From NCBI RefSeq assembly GCF_018320785.1, contig NC_054865.1, positions 45,034,898 to 45,098,897 on the forward strand: 64,000 nt of DNA. The letters run 5' to 3'. Below are positions 11,501-22,164 of this stretch, piece after piece. A program made the position numbers and the translations under genes. Each line of letters starts with the position of its first letter. The stretch's first letter is position 1. Below the pieces are notes generated by a model that worked only from the letters and a program-made list of their open reading frames with translations, made no database searches and was not told the origin of the DNA. Origin of the DNA: Cheilinus undulatus (lineage: Eukaryota; Chordata; Actinopteri; Labriformes; Labridae).

Positions 11501-14500
11501 CACTCCTGCCAGGAGGACCCAACAGCATCGCTACATGAGCGACCTGCAGAGTCAGATAGAGAGCCGACGACAACATGAGGCTCAGGACCAGCAGAACCGT
11601 CTCCTCATGGAGCATCTCGACCAGCTTCAGCTGGTCCAGGAGTGAGTCTAAATCTGTGTCTGTTCCAGACATTAACCTGTTGTGATAACGGATGTTTCAT
11701 GATCATGTTTGTTCTAGACTAGCTTTGCAGAAGGCTCAGCAGCTGCAGCAGAAACATGAGAGAACCACCAACTACAAGAAGGCTCTAGACACTCAGGCAA
11801 GAAACAATTCCATTTTTATGTGATATATATTTCTAGTATATTATGATGTCCACGTTTTGCTATGTTTTTGCTTGGACTGAGGAAGGCAGTAGGTCAAAGG
11901 AAGGCAGCAGAGAGGTTACCTCCCATCCTGCCAGTCAAGGACACACATCTAGGCAGGCTGCCAGACAGACTCTTAGAGCTGTTTTCATGTTTCTGTCTCA
12001 CAGGCTTCAGCACACTCAGTGCCCCCTCCAAATTACTCACTTGCAGTGAGCCCTATCTAAGGATACACTGATCCAGTCCTGGTATCAGATATCATCCCCA
12101 TCCTGACTCAAGTAGCTAGACAGGGTACCTACGACAATGGGTCGATCCATGGGGCCAGTCATTAAGGATCTATACAGTTTAGTTCTATACTGTGCCAACT
12201 ATGATGTTACAGTGCAGTGTTACAAGATGCAAACTCTAACCGCAACCAATCGAATGATTCATTAGTTCACTAAAGTGCCTAATATTTTAAGAGATGATGT
12301 TAGTAACATAAAAAAGCACCACAAAACAAAAGAGGATGCTTCAACTGCTTTGCAAATACAGAACAGCTCAGCGAGGATTCACTGATACAGCAGAGGCTGA
12401 GTTGTTTCAAAAAGTCTGGAAAACCTGATGTTACCTTGCATGACTGTAAATGATTCCCAGTCCCATCCTAACAGTGAGGGACAGGTTGTTATTTTAACAC
12501 GGTTTCAGGTTGAATCAGTAGACATCACTAGAACTTTAAACCACTAAAACACATGGGTAAGTAGTTGTTTGTTACAGCCAGGTCACAGATAGTGACAAAG
12601 TTTAACCAAGCTTTTGCTATCAGGCCCCCCACACGCTCTGCTTATTTGAACTCAGATGCACTTGGAACAATTATGAGAATGCCTGACATGTGCTTTTTAT
12701 TTACACCCACTTTGTACGTCATGTTATCCTTCAGTCTCAGCAGCATTTCACTTTTATGTCATTCTATCAGCCTCGCCTGTTTCCTTGTCTCATGTGAAAA
12801 AGAGGTGATTTTGCATGATCCATGCTGTGGCAACATGGTGACTAAAATCATTTTCTTTGTCTTAAAGATGAGTGATAAAAAGAGCACGGACCTTCCACAG
12901 TGCCAGTCTGACAGCTCAGCAATCCCCCGCTGTGAGACAGCAGTCTGCAACGCCGAGAGCCGGGAACGGGCACAGAAGGTCGGCTGTGTTTACTTTTCGA
13001 TTTAAAGATTGTGCAGATGCCAGGAATACCTGCAGTAGCAGCTGTTTCCAATGTTTTATTTAATTTCCCTGTGTTTGCTTTTGCAACTGGGGAAAATCCA
13101 GCAAAAATACTCAGTATTGAGTCTTGCATTTAGAATTGCACAAAGTAAAAAAGGCAGACAATTCCAAAAGAATGGGTGGTGATTTATTTTTTAGCAATAT
13201 ACAAAGGAGTATAGCTTGACCATTGCTTTTGTATTATTGATGTTAATGATTTTAATATTTTCCTGAGGACTAACTAACATCACTTGACAGGTAGCGATGC
13301 TGGCGGCTGAAGTAAAGCAAACAGACACATTGAGCAGTGCTTTCCAAAGTGTGGGCTGCAGCCCCCCTGTGGGCAAGGGAGACACTGCAGGTTGGCAGAG
13401 GCCATGTTCATTAAAAAAAAAAAAAACATCATTTAGAAGTTAAAATCTTATTTTAAATGTCCATAAATACATTTTTATCACATGATTATTTTTGAAACAA
13501 GTCCCATATCTAAAACAAATATACCCAGAATATTTAACTATAATATTAAATATTTTTAAATTTTGTTATGTTGAGGCCTGATGCTACAATCGCTTCAATT
13601 CCTTTTTATTCTCATTAATCTGCGTTCTGTACCCCGTAATGACATGACATGAAAACAGATTTTTTTTTTTTTTTTGCAAATGTATTAAAAAGGCAAAACT
13701 GAAATATCACATTGAAATAAGTATTCAGACCCTTTGCAAAAACATCTCAAATCTAGCTCAGGTTCCTTCCGTTTCTCTTAACTGTTGCTGAGATGAGTCT
13801 GAAATTCTGTTTTACTTCGTCATGATGGGCCACTGAGGTTAGATTTATGAGAGAAAAAGAGAATTTAATTTATTGTAGCATCAGGCTGCAGCATAACAAA
13901 ACTGAAAAAGTGAAGGGGGTCTGAATACTTTCAGAATGTACTGTTTATGTCTGATATAGAGCACCAGTGTCATGGTTTAAATTGTTTTAAAATAGCAGAC
14001 ATGACTCTTTTAAGCATTCCTCTAAGCCATTTACTTCCTGATTAGCCAATAAGAATTCATCAGTGCCTTTAAAGACAAATAAAGAGATAAGTATTAGCAA
14101 AGAACACAACACAAACTTTGTGAGCGTGCAAATGCAGGTTTCAAACTGGACCCCAGCACATGTAAGTTTGGGAAGCATTGTCACAGAACATATTGTACAC
14201 TTTGTTGGGTTCTGTTTGTTCTGGCCCACAAATATCCTCGTCTGAAACTATAAATTTACTATCTAAATCTGCAGTGTGTTTTGCATCCTTGCAGGTTTTT
14301 CAGGTAAATTTCAACACCGCCACACAGAAGAAAACAGAAGACCAACACAAACGCCTTGAACAGCTGGAGAAAGAAAAAGAAATGCTCAAACACAACAAAA
14401 CGGAGTGAGTATGGAGAGAACAAGAAGGCTGTAGAAGACTATGAGGAAGCAGCAGCGTTAGACATAATGATTATCTATTTGAAAGCTTTCACAGTGTGTC

Positions 14501-16290
14501 TCTCTGGTGTTTTATTCCTCCAGGTTAACGCTGAGTCGCATCAATCGCTTTGAGAAGCAGCGGGACATCAGTAAATCTTTAGAGGACGAGTGGAGTCGCA
14601 GTGTGAAGCTCAAACACCAACGAGAAGAAGAGGAGAAACGCTTCCTGAGGTTTTTGGATTAACAATTAGCACTCTTCTCATTACATCTGCTCATGTCAGA
14701 AGATGTTACGTTCATACACTGACCTAAAAGTTACAGTGTAGTCTAACTAGCAGTAAAGGTGTTGCATATTTGACCGAAAAGAAATGAATGATCCTCACTT
14801 TAGTTCTGAGGTTACTGGGATTACAGAAAAGCTACCTGAGCCTAATACAATTTAGAGAAGAGAAAGATTCTTAAATAAGAATCAAAAACTGCTTCTTTGA
14901 CTTGTAAATAAGCAAGACTTGTTGGTCTTGGCAGAGGTCCGCACTCTCCAACTCTCCTTCTAGCTTTACACATTATAAAGACACCACTGATTCATTCTAA
15001 CCAGCTATCTTAGACTGTAGAAATCAAATTCACCTAATAGAACGTCAAACTGTTTTATTTTAAAGGCTATAATGAACTATTCACATACTGTAGGTTTGCT
15101 GTTAACCCTTTGAGGTCTGCACACTCGCTGGCACATTACCCCTACATTTTTATTAATAACTTTGTCATTTTATGTTGTAGAAATGTGGTTTAAACACTTC
15201 CATGAACGGGACAATCTCATCTTTTACTTCCACCCTCACGTACCATCCCATGTGATTGACAGCCAGAGTCACAGGGTCAATAAGAGAGCAATGAGCACAT
15301 GCCGCCACCTCTCACTGTGCATCACTGGATGAATCCTTTGTACATCAACTTGTGTATACATAATTGGTTGAATCTTTCTTTTGCCAACCAATCGGCACTC
15401 TGGAATCCATAAGGCCCTCCCTATCGGAGTTTTGCAGGAGAGTAAAGGCAAGAGACCGGAGCGAGAGGAGAGAATAAGACCTGTTGATCGCAGAAGATAT
15501 CGAATAAGGATTTAAATGTTGCAGAAGCCTTGGAATAAATACTGAGAAGCAGTGATGAAGATGACACAGCTTCATTTGGGGGAAAACAGAATGACAGACA
15601 ACATTTACGCTATAAAACGATATGACAACATTTAATTGTAGACATGTTTTCTGCACTTACTCGTTATTTTTATTCATACAGTATATCCCACTACTTGTGC
15701 AAAGCTAACACTTTGGTAAAACTTAATCAAGCACCAAAAAAATTCAACCACATGAGTGAAGGTGTGTTTTCACAAGAGATTCAAACATTTTTAGAACTTG
15801 GATTTGGGCTAAAATAACTCTTTACACAGTCCTCTAGGACTGAATGAGCCCCAGTGTGCATAAGCTGAGATTGTCCTGAAAATTTTGATATACAACACCT
15901 GGGTATTGTGTTCTTTGAAAGTACCTTAAAAAGGGTGAATTAAAAAATAATGTGTAAATCGATGAAATACCTTTAGACCTCAGAGTTGAATGTTCAACCT
16001 GCTGCTAATTTAACCAATAACCTCATCCTTTCACAGTCAGATCTGCCTCAACATTCATCTGATTGTAATGTAATGTGCTTTTCTGCTGTCTGACCTAAAG
16101 ATGCGTCACAGCCCACTTCATTCAACCTTCGCTCTGTCTCTTTTTCATCAGGTCTGCTGGTGAGCTCCTGGTAGATAAGCTGTCACAGTACAGACGCTGC
16201 TGTCAGTGTAAGAGGAAGACGACAAACTACGGCGAGACCAACATCTGGAAAGACTCTCATTATCTCTCAGGCTCTCAGTTCATGATCTGA
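868..16290 (+). CDS. ccdc81: CCDC81, coiled-coil domain-containing protein 81 (complete, 16 coding exons)
   Basis: Coding exons: 868-943, 1039-1100, 2531-2684, 4959-5143, 5241-5315, 5414-5585, 7502-7697, 9585-9711, 10112-10258, 10878-10979, 11472-11641, 11718-11796, 12868-12978, 14295-14404, 14524-14649, 16152-16290 (stop TGA 16288-16290). All junction phases agree, giving about 676 residues. Exons 1-5 encode the two HU-like (HU-CCDC81) domains, with family words IWADVSAYIERQMTLQKG, GLGTFTF, DVVEGCV and GIGVLSF. Exons 6-8 are Pro/Ser-rich and poorly conserved. Exon 9 has ELCYVCMQRAKRN. Exons 9-16 are charged coiled coil, ending in a Cys motif (RRCCQCKRKT) and GETNIW. The family is centrosome/cilium-associated. 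Least certain points are the exon 8 acceptor (9585, chosen by phase), the poor GTCGGC donors after exons 1 and 13, and the GC donor after exon 12. A polyadenylation signal follows at 16538. Identity is firm. Confidence 0.93.
1190..1940 (-). mobile_element. Tc1/mariner-like element, internally deleted (CCDC81 intron 2)
   Basis: Both termini are recognisable: CAGTGCCTAAAAAG at 1190 and its inverted form, TATAGGCACTA, at 1930-1940. Between them are decayed minus-strand transposase fragments, such as the reverse complement of a segment encoding LEDNLIQSARG near 1700-1730 and the AAKGA-type C-terminus near 1410-1430. The N-terminal half of the transposase is missing, replaced by a poly-T junction near 1834-1848. 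It cannot mobilise itself. Confidence 0.75.
1950..2205. repeat. Probable hAT-like non-autonomous repeat (CCDC81 intron 2)
   Basis: The segment starts with AAGCCCCCCCAGGACCC and ends with a run like AATCTCAGGCCAGAG...CCCAGGGTGAGAATCAG. That matches the general layout of teleost hAT MITEs and resembles the repeat at 40.41-40.74 kb. No clear target-site duplication was found. Confidence 0.3.
2444..2501. repeat. Tetranucleotide microsatellite (CTAT)n
   Basis: About 14 uninterrupted CTAT units lie in CCDC81 intron 2, about 30 bp upstream of exon 3. The array is long and pure enough to be polymorphic. Confidence 0.97.
3133..4888. mobile_element. Long non-autonomous DNA element with TACTCAAGTA-type inverted termini (CCDC81 intron 3)
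   Basis: The left end (GGGGTGGAAAGCAATTTTAC, then ATTTACTCAAATTACTGTAATTGAG) and the right end read in reverse (GCAGTGGAAAATAACTCATT, then ACATTTACTCAAATGACTGTAATCAAG) form an imperfect terminal inverted repeat of about 45 bp. The interior is AT-rich, repeats words such as 'gagtacttttactc' many times in both orientations and has no transposase. This sequence type is very common in teleost genomes. Confidence 0.6.
6166..7235. mobile_element. Fold-back Tc1-like element (CCDC81 intron 6)
   Basis: Two copies of the 5' half of a Tc1 transposase gene face each other. The plus-strand copy (about 6166-6595) encodes KELPTDLRGRTVSRHRSGEG. The minus-strand copy (7038 down to about 6600) encodes LPSELRDRIVARHRSEEG and continues to KNPMVTLTEPQRSSVE. 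The right side continues into the usual terminal region (about 7080-7235, with 'gggtctgaatacttatgt'). The left arm stops abruptly and lacks its terminus. Both reading frames are broken. Confidence 0.75.
8958..9177 (-). mobile_element. tRNA-derived SINE (CCDC81 intron 7)
   Basis: On the minus strand the segment has a tRNA-like head (GTGGTTAACACTGCCTCCTCACAGC) and a B-box-like GGTTCAAATCC. The body includes 'gcgtggagttcgcatgtcctcc', the standard wording of a widespread teleost tRNA-SINE. Confidence 0.7.
9240..9430 (+). mobile_element. tRNA-derived SINE, second family (CCDC81 intron 7)
   Basis: The segment has a tRNA-like promoter remnant followed by the body 'ccagtttccaacactatccactgtcctgtctct' and an A-rich end. 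The same tail (gtccactgtcctat) occurs in the SINE at 32.3-32.45 kb. Confidence 0.55.
11797..12867 (+). other. CCDC81 intron 12 with a non-canonical GC donor
   Basis: Exon 12 ends ACT CAG and is followed by GCAAGA instead of GT. CAG/GCAAG is the classic GC-AG class consensus. The neighbouring exons (coding ALDTQ, then MSDKKSTDLP) join in frame here and match the family in order. The rest of the intron holds no feature I could identify. Confidence 0.6.
13564..13944. mobile_element. Tc1-derived MITE (CCDC81 intron 13)
   Basis: Inverted ends are visible: 'gttatgttgaggcctgatgctac' (13564-13587) and, in reverse, 'gtagcatcaggctgcagcataac' (13875-13898). They are followed by the Tc1-type terminus 'gggtctgaatactttcagaatgtactgt'. 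The interior is only terminal-type sequence (AAGTATTCAGACCCTTTGC) and a poly-T run; no transposase is present. Confidence 0.65.
15106..15986. mobile_element. Possible piggyBac-like non-autonomous element (CCDC81 intron 15)
   Basis: TTAA at 15102-15105 is followed by CCCTTTGAGGTCTGCAC. At the far end the reversed counterpart (AGACCTCAGAG, then TTGAA) is recognisable but decayed. A TTAA target followed by CCC is the piggyBac signature. No transposase reading frame is present. The decayed right end lowers confidence. Confidence 0.4.
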
Positions 16291-16537
16291 TGAACGACGT
16301 GGACAACAGCAGCATGTAAACCCCAAAACCACACAGTCTACACAAGACACAAACTCCTGAATTTCAGGATTTAACGGCTACTGGAGCATTGAGCAGTACG
16401 GACTGTCTGAATAATCTTTTTCTTTTATCAGTCTTTAGATGGCCTTTTTGTTTTGCTTTATTTGTACTAGAATATAGTAGTTTTGTTATTTATGTGTCCC
16501 AAGATCCCATGCTACCAAAGACACAACAAAATGAGTC

Positions 16538-16543
16538 AATAAA
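16538..16543 (+). terminator. CCDC81 polyadenylation signal AATAAA
   Basis: This is a canonical AATAAA 248 bp after the CCDC81 stop codon. It implies a short 3' untranslated region of roughly 270 nt with no transposon in it. Confidence 0.7.
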
Positions 16544-16663
16544 ATGATCATCTTCTTCCCTCAGTCCCTAAATTATATTACACAACAAACATGCTGGTTG
16601 CACCAGTTGACTGGCTCTTCTTCTTTTAGAGGAAAATGGTAAAACAGGAAATGGACTTGGGCT

Positions 16664-16952
16664 TGTACGGCACATTCCTCACCATCAGACCACTCAAAGT
16701 GCTTTTCACTCTACAGGTCACACTGACCTGTTCACGGCCATTCACTCCACATTCACACACTGATAAAGAAGACTGCTTTGTAGAGAGGCCATCAGCTTAA
16801 ACTTATATTCAATTGCATCCATGCCACTGACACAGCAGTAGGAGCACACTGGGGTTAAGAGTCTCACCTAATGACAGCAGCATGTGACTGCAGGAGCTGG
16901 GAACTGAACCCCCAGACTTCTCAGCTCTACCTACTGAGCAACATCCAGCCCA
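16664..16952. repeat. Teleost interspersed repeat (SINE-like)
   Basis: The wording 'catcagaccactcaaagtgcttttcac', 'ccattcactccacattcacacactgat' and the ending 'gctctacctactgagc' matches a very common fish interspersed repeat. The last part resembles a reversed tRNA head. Confidence 0.55.
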
Positions 16953-17580
16953 AAATACTGTGGAATATGCAGCTACAGCTATGAAGCTGGGGGGTAGCTG
17001 TTGGATGGGTGGATTGGTACAAGTGAGGTGACAGAATACAATCTAAGAGGTCTGATAGATGCTTTATATCTCTGGGAACAGAGGCTATTTTTTCTAGTAA
17101 TTGTAAAATGACTTTCGACAAGATTATTGTTTATCTGATGAGTCCAGTCATTTACCTTGGCTGTATAAGCCCAAAAGAGAAACTCATTTGAAGATGGTTT
17201 TCTCACACTTAAAGAGAGTTAAGTTTGAAGAAATGATAAGTCAAGCTTCATAAAGAGGATCAAAAGTATGGTTTGTCAGGTCTCTCTCTTTAAGAGCAGA
17301 AAAAAAAAACTTTAAATGTCATGATTTTTGTAAGAAGTTTCATCTGATTTCTTTTGATGCGTTTCAGGTCTTGAGGAAATCGAACCGCTGATTGTCTTTC
17401 TCCACACAGTGTCAGCATTGTGGATCATGTTTAAATGCTTGAATTATAATGGATTTTTATCCATGTTTTGTATACTATCACTAGAAGCTGGTTTGCCGAC
17501 AGTATGGAGAAAGTTCCACCTACCTATAGTCATCAACAGAGAGCGTTTACCTTGTATACAGCAAAAATCCTGCTGATATG
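16953..17580. other. Intergenic, nothing recognised
   Basis: No reading frame with splice context and no repeat family that I recognise; AT-rich unique-looking sequence. Confidence 0.5.
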
Positions 17581-18140
17581 TACAGTGCCTGTAAAAAGTA
17601 TTCACCTCCTTGGATGGTTGACCCTTTTATTCAGTTTAAAAATCAATCATGGTCGATATCATTTGGCTGTCTGATGAAAAAAAATTTACAAAGAAACCTC
17701 TTTGACTTCAAACTAAAAACAGATTCCTACAAAGTAATGAGAAATAAATGAAAATACCAAGGTAAATACTTGAACATATAAATAGTCACCCTCTTTAAGA
17801 AGGCTGACCTAATTCAACAAAGGTCAGGTTAATTGGTGCTTTTAGTCTCACAGTGAAATGGGGATCACCTGAGTGCAGTAAATGTGTCTCAAGTGATTGT
17901 ATTATAAAGACACCTGTGTCTGGAAGGTCTAGCCACTGGTTAATCCATATTCCTGGCTACCATTACACTGTGAAGACAAAAGAACAGTCCAAGCAACTCA
18001 GAGACCAGAACACTTAACATGCTGAAAGTCACGACCCCTGTGTATAGAGTCTGGACTCTATGCAGGATCTGGACTGATCAGGTACCAAAGCACTCACAGA
18101 GTTTCACTTTTAAGAGTTATCTGGAAAACAATCAGAGAAA
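17581..18140 (+). mobile_element. 5' end of a Tc1-like element
   Basis: The segment begins TACAGTGCCTGTAAAAAGTA at 17580, the terminus shared with the copies at 1.2 kb and 52.2-53.6 kb. It continues with family 5' sequence (CTCAAGTGATTGTATTATAAAG, ATTCCTGGCTACCATTACAC, GACAAAAGAAC) to about 18140. The transposase body and the 3' terminus are absent. Confidence 0.7.
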
Positions 18141-19039
18141 TAATATTTTATTTGAGCTTTATGGACCTTGATGTAAACAGTTGAGTCAAGTTCACATTAT
18201 TTAAGGTGAATGAGGTCAAATTAAGCCAGGTTCAACATTTTCTCCCACTTATGTTTAAAAGTGGTGAGACTGGCTCAGACGAATGATTGAAGGGTTGATT
18301 TTTGATAAAGGGTCTAACTTTCAAAGTCAGAAAAGAGTTCAGACTTGGTGTTAAAGATTTGAAACCAAAGACTCTCGAGTTAAACCCCAAGTTTAACCGA
18401 GCCAAAAGAACAAGTTGGTCACAGAAGAGTTTATTCAACATAGAGCCTGAGTAACTTTAGTTAAAATTACATATCCTTCCTTTAGAGAACCATGAAACAG
18501 ACTAGTTTTTTTTTTTTTACTACGGCTTTTTTCTTTTTTTATTTTTTTTGTTCCCTTTCTCACCTATTAGCTTGTTGCTCAAGCTTTTCCCGACGTTATT
18601 GTTTTATTGTGGAGGAAAAACAAATCTTCACTCTGGGGGTTCTCATTTATTTTAGTTAAAAGCTCAGTGTATAAATGTGAGGCTGTTTATCAGTGGAGAA
18701 GATAATCAAATAGATACAGAAACAGAACATTAGTGCAGTGAAGTTTGTTCTAGTTAACTCTGTTCACAGTGCAGATTGCAGTCTTAACTAGGCTGTAACA
18801 CGGGACTGGCATGCTACCATGTTAAATTTAGGTGTTATTAAAGAACTTGGTATTTGTGAGGAGCGGTATGTGCTGTTGAGTCCTTGTTCTCTGTGATTTA
18901 TAGACTTTGAAGGATGGGTGTCCTATATGCGACCCATGCTATAATGCAAATAGTGACGTACATAACACTGAGAGAGATGAAAAGAAGAAGGGCCTCACAG
19001 GGCCCCAAGTTTATGATAGACGAGAAAAAAACACAATCA
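18141..19039. other. Intergenic, AT-rich, nothing recognised
   Basis: Several T-rich runs occur (18507-18550). No supported gene or repeat was found. Confidence 0.5.
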
Positions 19040-19303
19040 TTATAAATGGTTGTGGGTTTCTTCATTATTCACGAGAGTGTAAAAACATTTGAAAATAAAG
19101 TGAAGGAAAATAAAACAGGCTGAAGATGAAAGTAGGTATGTGAGTCTGATATGTGAGGACGGGTTCATGCGTTGAGGGGGAGTTTGTATAGATGATAGAT
19201 GTGCTTCAGGATCATGACAGTATTCTTCTGGCGGTGGTCCCGGCTCTCTGTGAAGCCAGAACTCCCCTAATGAGCTCATGAAGGCTTTCTGAAGGTCTTT
19301 GTA
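19040..19303 (-). CDS. Exon-like open reading frame of unknown identity
   Basis: On the minus strand a good acceptor (CATCTGTTTCAG) abuts an open frame running 87 residues to a stop at 19040. It starts YKDLQKAFMSSLGEFWLHRE and continues with PGPPPEEYCHDPEAHLSSIQ. The first 60 or so residues have a protein-like composition; the last 30 look like 3' untranslated sequence. No partner exon was established. It could be a terminal exon of a lineage-specific gene, a decayed gene or chance. I do not recognise it. Confidence 0.2.
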   Translation of the reverse strand, partial: YKDLQKAFMSSLGEFWLHREPGPPPEEYCHDPEAHLSSIQTPPQRMNPSSHIRLTYLLSSSACFIFLHFIFKCFYTLVNNEETHNHL

Positions 19304-19849
19304 CTGAAACAGATGCACAATTAACAACCACACTAACTCCGGCTGATTGATTCGCTAACGGACAGAAGGACAAAGACATGTGTGTGTTAGTGCACACGTG
19401 GCAGTGTGTTGTTGTGTGTAAACTGTGAGGTTGTACAGAATCTTATCAATCTCAGCAACACATTTGATCCAGAGGAGGACTGACCCTGAAAGCCCTGGTC
19501 TCACAAGTTCACAGCCACACAGGTTGCTGTGCAAGCATTTTTTTTAACCTCGTTGTACATCCATTGTTAGGAAGCAACTTCTAATGTCCTTAGTAATGTT
19601 GATGGGAGAATAAGAGGGCGTTGGGTGATGGTGTGTGATGAGCAGAAATGAGTAGATAGAAAGTCTGAATGGGTTATGGGTCACTAATGGATTGTTATCA
19701 TGTTTCATATGTGGCCAACAAGTAGCAACCATCTGGTTCATAGAGTAAGCCAATGCATCAGTATGAAGAGCTGCAGCTCCTCGTGTGTCTTCTTAAACTC
19801 AACAGCAGAACACAAAGAACTCCCATCATCACCCATTCTTAAAAGCCTT

Positions 19850-20248
19850 TTAACAGCATGAATAAACGTGTACAGTCCAGTTCGAAACTCTTTTATCTGA
19901 ATAGCTTGTAGTTATTGGGAAACACTGACGGGAGGATGGTTTTACTTTTCTGCAAGGTTTTTGCAGCAATTCTGCATCAACTGATCCTGTAAAAAATCTG
20001 ATGACACAATTGTGAGAAAGTTCATACACACACCAACAGTTCTGACCTGATTCAGTGGGTGAAACATTTTTAAAAGTGACACCATTAAAAAGCACTGACT
20101 CTTTTTTCTTCTCATCTGCCTCCAGTGTTTGTATGTCTCTGTGTTTGACACACCCTTCTCCTGCAAAGTCTTGAAGCTTTCTCTTGTTAGTCATCTCACA
20201 AGATCTTCTAAAATTCTCCTCTGATGTTACAATGCTGCACAAACTCAA
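19850..20248 (-). other. 132-codon minus-strand ORF, unrecognised
   Basis: The frame opens MSLCSIVTSEENFRRSC and includes KRKLQDFAGEGC and EADEKKKE, followed by a less convincing C-terminal part. It lies upstream of the exon-like frame at 19.0-19.3 kb on the same strand, so the two could belong to one transcript. No family resemblance was seen, and chance is a real alternative. Confidence 0.15.
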
Positions 20249-20411
20249 GTGGGGTTGTCAGAGTTTGACCTTTAAAGAGCTGAGGTCAAAAAAGTTTGCA
20301 AAATAAATTCCCTTAGGGCTAAAGAGGAAGAGGGTTTCAAAATATAATGTACTAAATGGACAAAATATATGGCCCCCTGATGATAACACCACCAGGGAAT
20401 GTAATGATATT

Positions 20412-20930
20412 ATCTTTATATACATGAACTTTCCCTTCATGAAGCTCCTGCTGCAGTTTTTGAGCTTTCATTAATGCTAGTGGAAGTTTAAGGCCCCATT
20501 TACACTACAATGACAGCGTTTTGGCTGTCCGTTTACACGGCAACGGCGTTTTGGTGCCTGAAAATGCAAGTTGCTGGAAACGGGCTCCAGAGTGGAAGTT
20601 TTCCAAAATGCCCCCGTCTCCGTGTAAACAGGGAATAAAACTCTTTAAGCTCCATACACTGTAGCAGACAATGACCCCACTCTGTGAATTAATTTGGTCT
20701 TCTGCTTCGTGGCTGAGTTGCTGTTATTCCTAAATGCTTCCACTTTCTGATAATACCACTTGCCGTGATATTACTTATGACCCATTTTGTCTCACAAATG
20801 TTTGCAAATGAAGACTGCATGGAGAGGTGCTTGATTTTATACACCTGTGGCACAGGTCTGATTGAAACACCTGAATTCAGTACTTAACAGATGTGCCCAA
20901 ATACTTCAGTCAGTATAGTGTATGAGTGAT
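20412..20930 (-). mobile_element. Tc1-like element (second family), 5' part, interrupted
   Basis: On the minus strand this matches the other copies of this family: 'gtgcccaaatactt' terminus, 'attgaaacacctgaattcag', 'tgtttgcaaatgaagactgcatgg', and the tail 'cttcatgaagctcctgctgcag' at the left. The rest of the transposase is missing. A 144-bp MITE (20492-20635) interrupts it. Confidence 0.7.
20492..20635. mobile_element. PIF/Harbinger-like MITE nested in a Tc1 fragment
   Basis: The insert starts GGCCCCATTTACAC and ends GTGTAAACAGGGAA, so it has inverted ends. It is flanked by TAA at 20489-20491 and 20636-20638. Removing it with one TAA restores the Tc1-family sequence seen uninterrupted at 33.80 kb. 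The 3-bp TAA duplication is typical of PIF/Harbinger. The coding capacity is nil. Confidence 0.7.
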
Positions 20931-22164
20931 GAGCATATATCCATTAGCTCAAATATAACAAAAGCTCTTAATGCTCTTTTGCTAATCCTGCTTCTAGCCT
21001 GGATTATTTCAAGTCTGAGTCGTTTCCTGACATGGAAAGTTGGGTTGAACGCAGGATTTAGGACTTTAAAGGGTTTGCTGACTACACTACATTAGCTGTG
21101 TATGGACTCATCATTATTAGCCTCATCGATGTGGTAATGTCAAAGCTGAGTCATCGGGACACTTTGTTTAGTTAACATAAGGGTGGAGAGCACGGCCTCA
21201 TGGGATGTCTATGTTCCCCTGTGAGGAGCAGACAGCAGGAGGCCAACAGCAACATACTTATGCTGTCTGTCATGGCTATGATGACTAAAATCCAACGATG
21301 GGGTTAAATAAGGCTGAACTGCTCTGCAGCAAAAGTGGTCTCAGATATTGTCATGAAATGTGCAATTATTGTGAAATGATATCCTCTGGAGAGAATCTGT
21401 GAGATGTGTGAAACGACAGAAATTTGTCAAAGACAAACAGCTATTTGTAATCCAAAACAAATGATCAAAGAACGAAAAAGCAGTCATCTCAGTGGACAAA
21501 CTTATACAACAATACAGACATCACCCCCGGGTTGAAACTTGTGAAACACTGTACACACCCTCATTTCCCCTCGGTGTCCTGCCTTTGCTAGAACGTTCCT
21601 TTGTATGCATTCCCAGTTTCCCAGGCCAGTATATCTAATTGGTAATCTTACTATTTTTCAATATTTCCCTTCCAGATGTTCCCACCCGGGCATCTACCAA
21701 CGAGTCCAATCACCACAACAAAAACACACAATATGAGAGCAAGCTGGCTGTGAGATTAAATGACAAGCAGCACAGGATCAGCTGTTTACTCTCAGAGAGA
21801 AACTAATGAGGAAAGACAGAGTGTCAGAAACTGGTTATGTATGGAGTATGGCTTCAATTCAAATGAAATGAGCCAGAACAAATGGTCCATGTATATTCAT
21901 GGGATTCAAATACTGTTATCCTAAAAAGGACATCATAGTGTGGGTCAGGAGGGAGGGAAAATGTAAATGAGAAAATAAAGATGCCTTAAATCTCAACTGG
22001 TCAACTTTTTTCTTAAATATAAATTCTGTGATGTCTAATGTGAAAGGCGCATAATGAGTGTCCTTTGGGAATTACTCTGTCACTCCACAGCTCAGTATTT
22101 TGATGGTTTTTGCTTATAATTTCGGAACTGTTTAGTCAATTTTTGCAGCGGATTAGCATGGTGT
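20931..22164. other. Intergenic, nothing recognised
   Basis: No supported gene. Sequence is mostly unique-looking and AT-rich; it ends where the next Tc1 copy becomes recognisable. Confidence 0.5.

Noticed and set aside
12565-13005. 146-codon open frame
   Set aside because: Only its middle (12868-12978) is CCDC81 exon 13; the ends are intron read-through.
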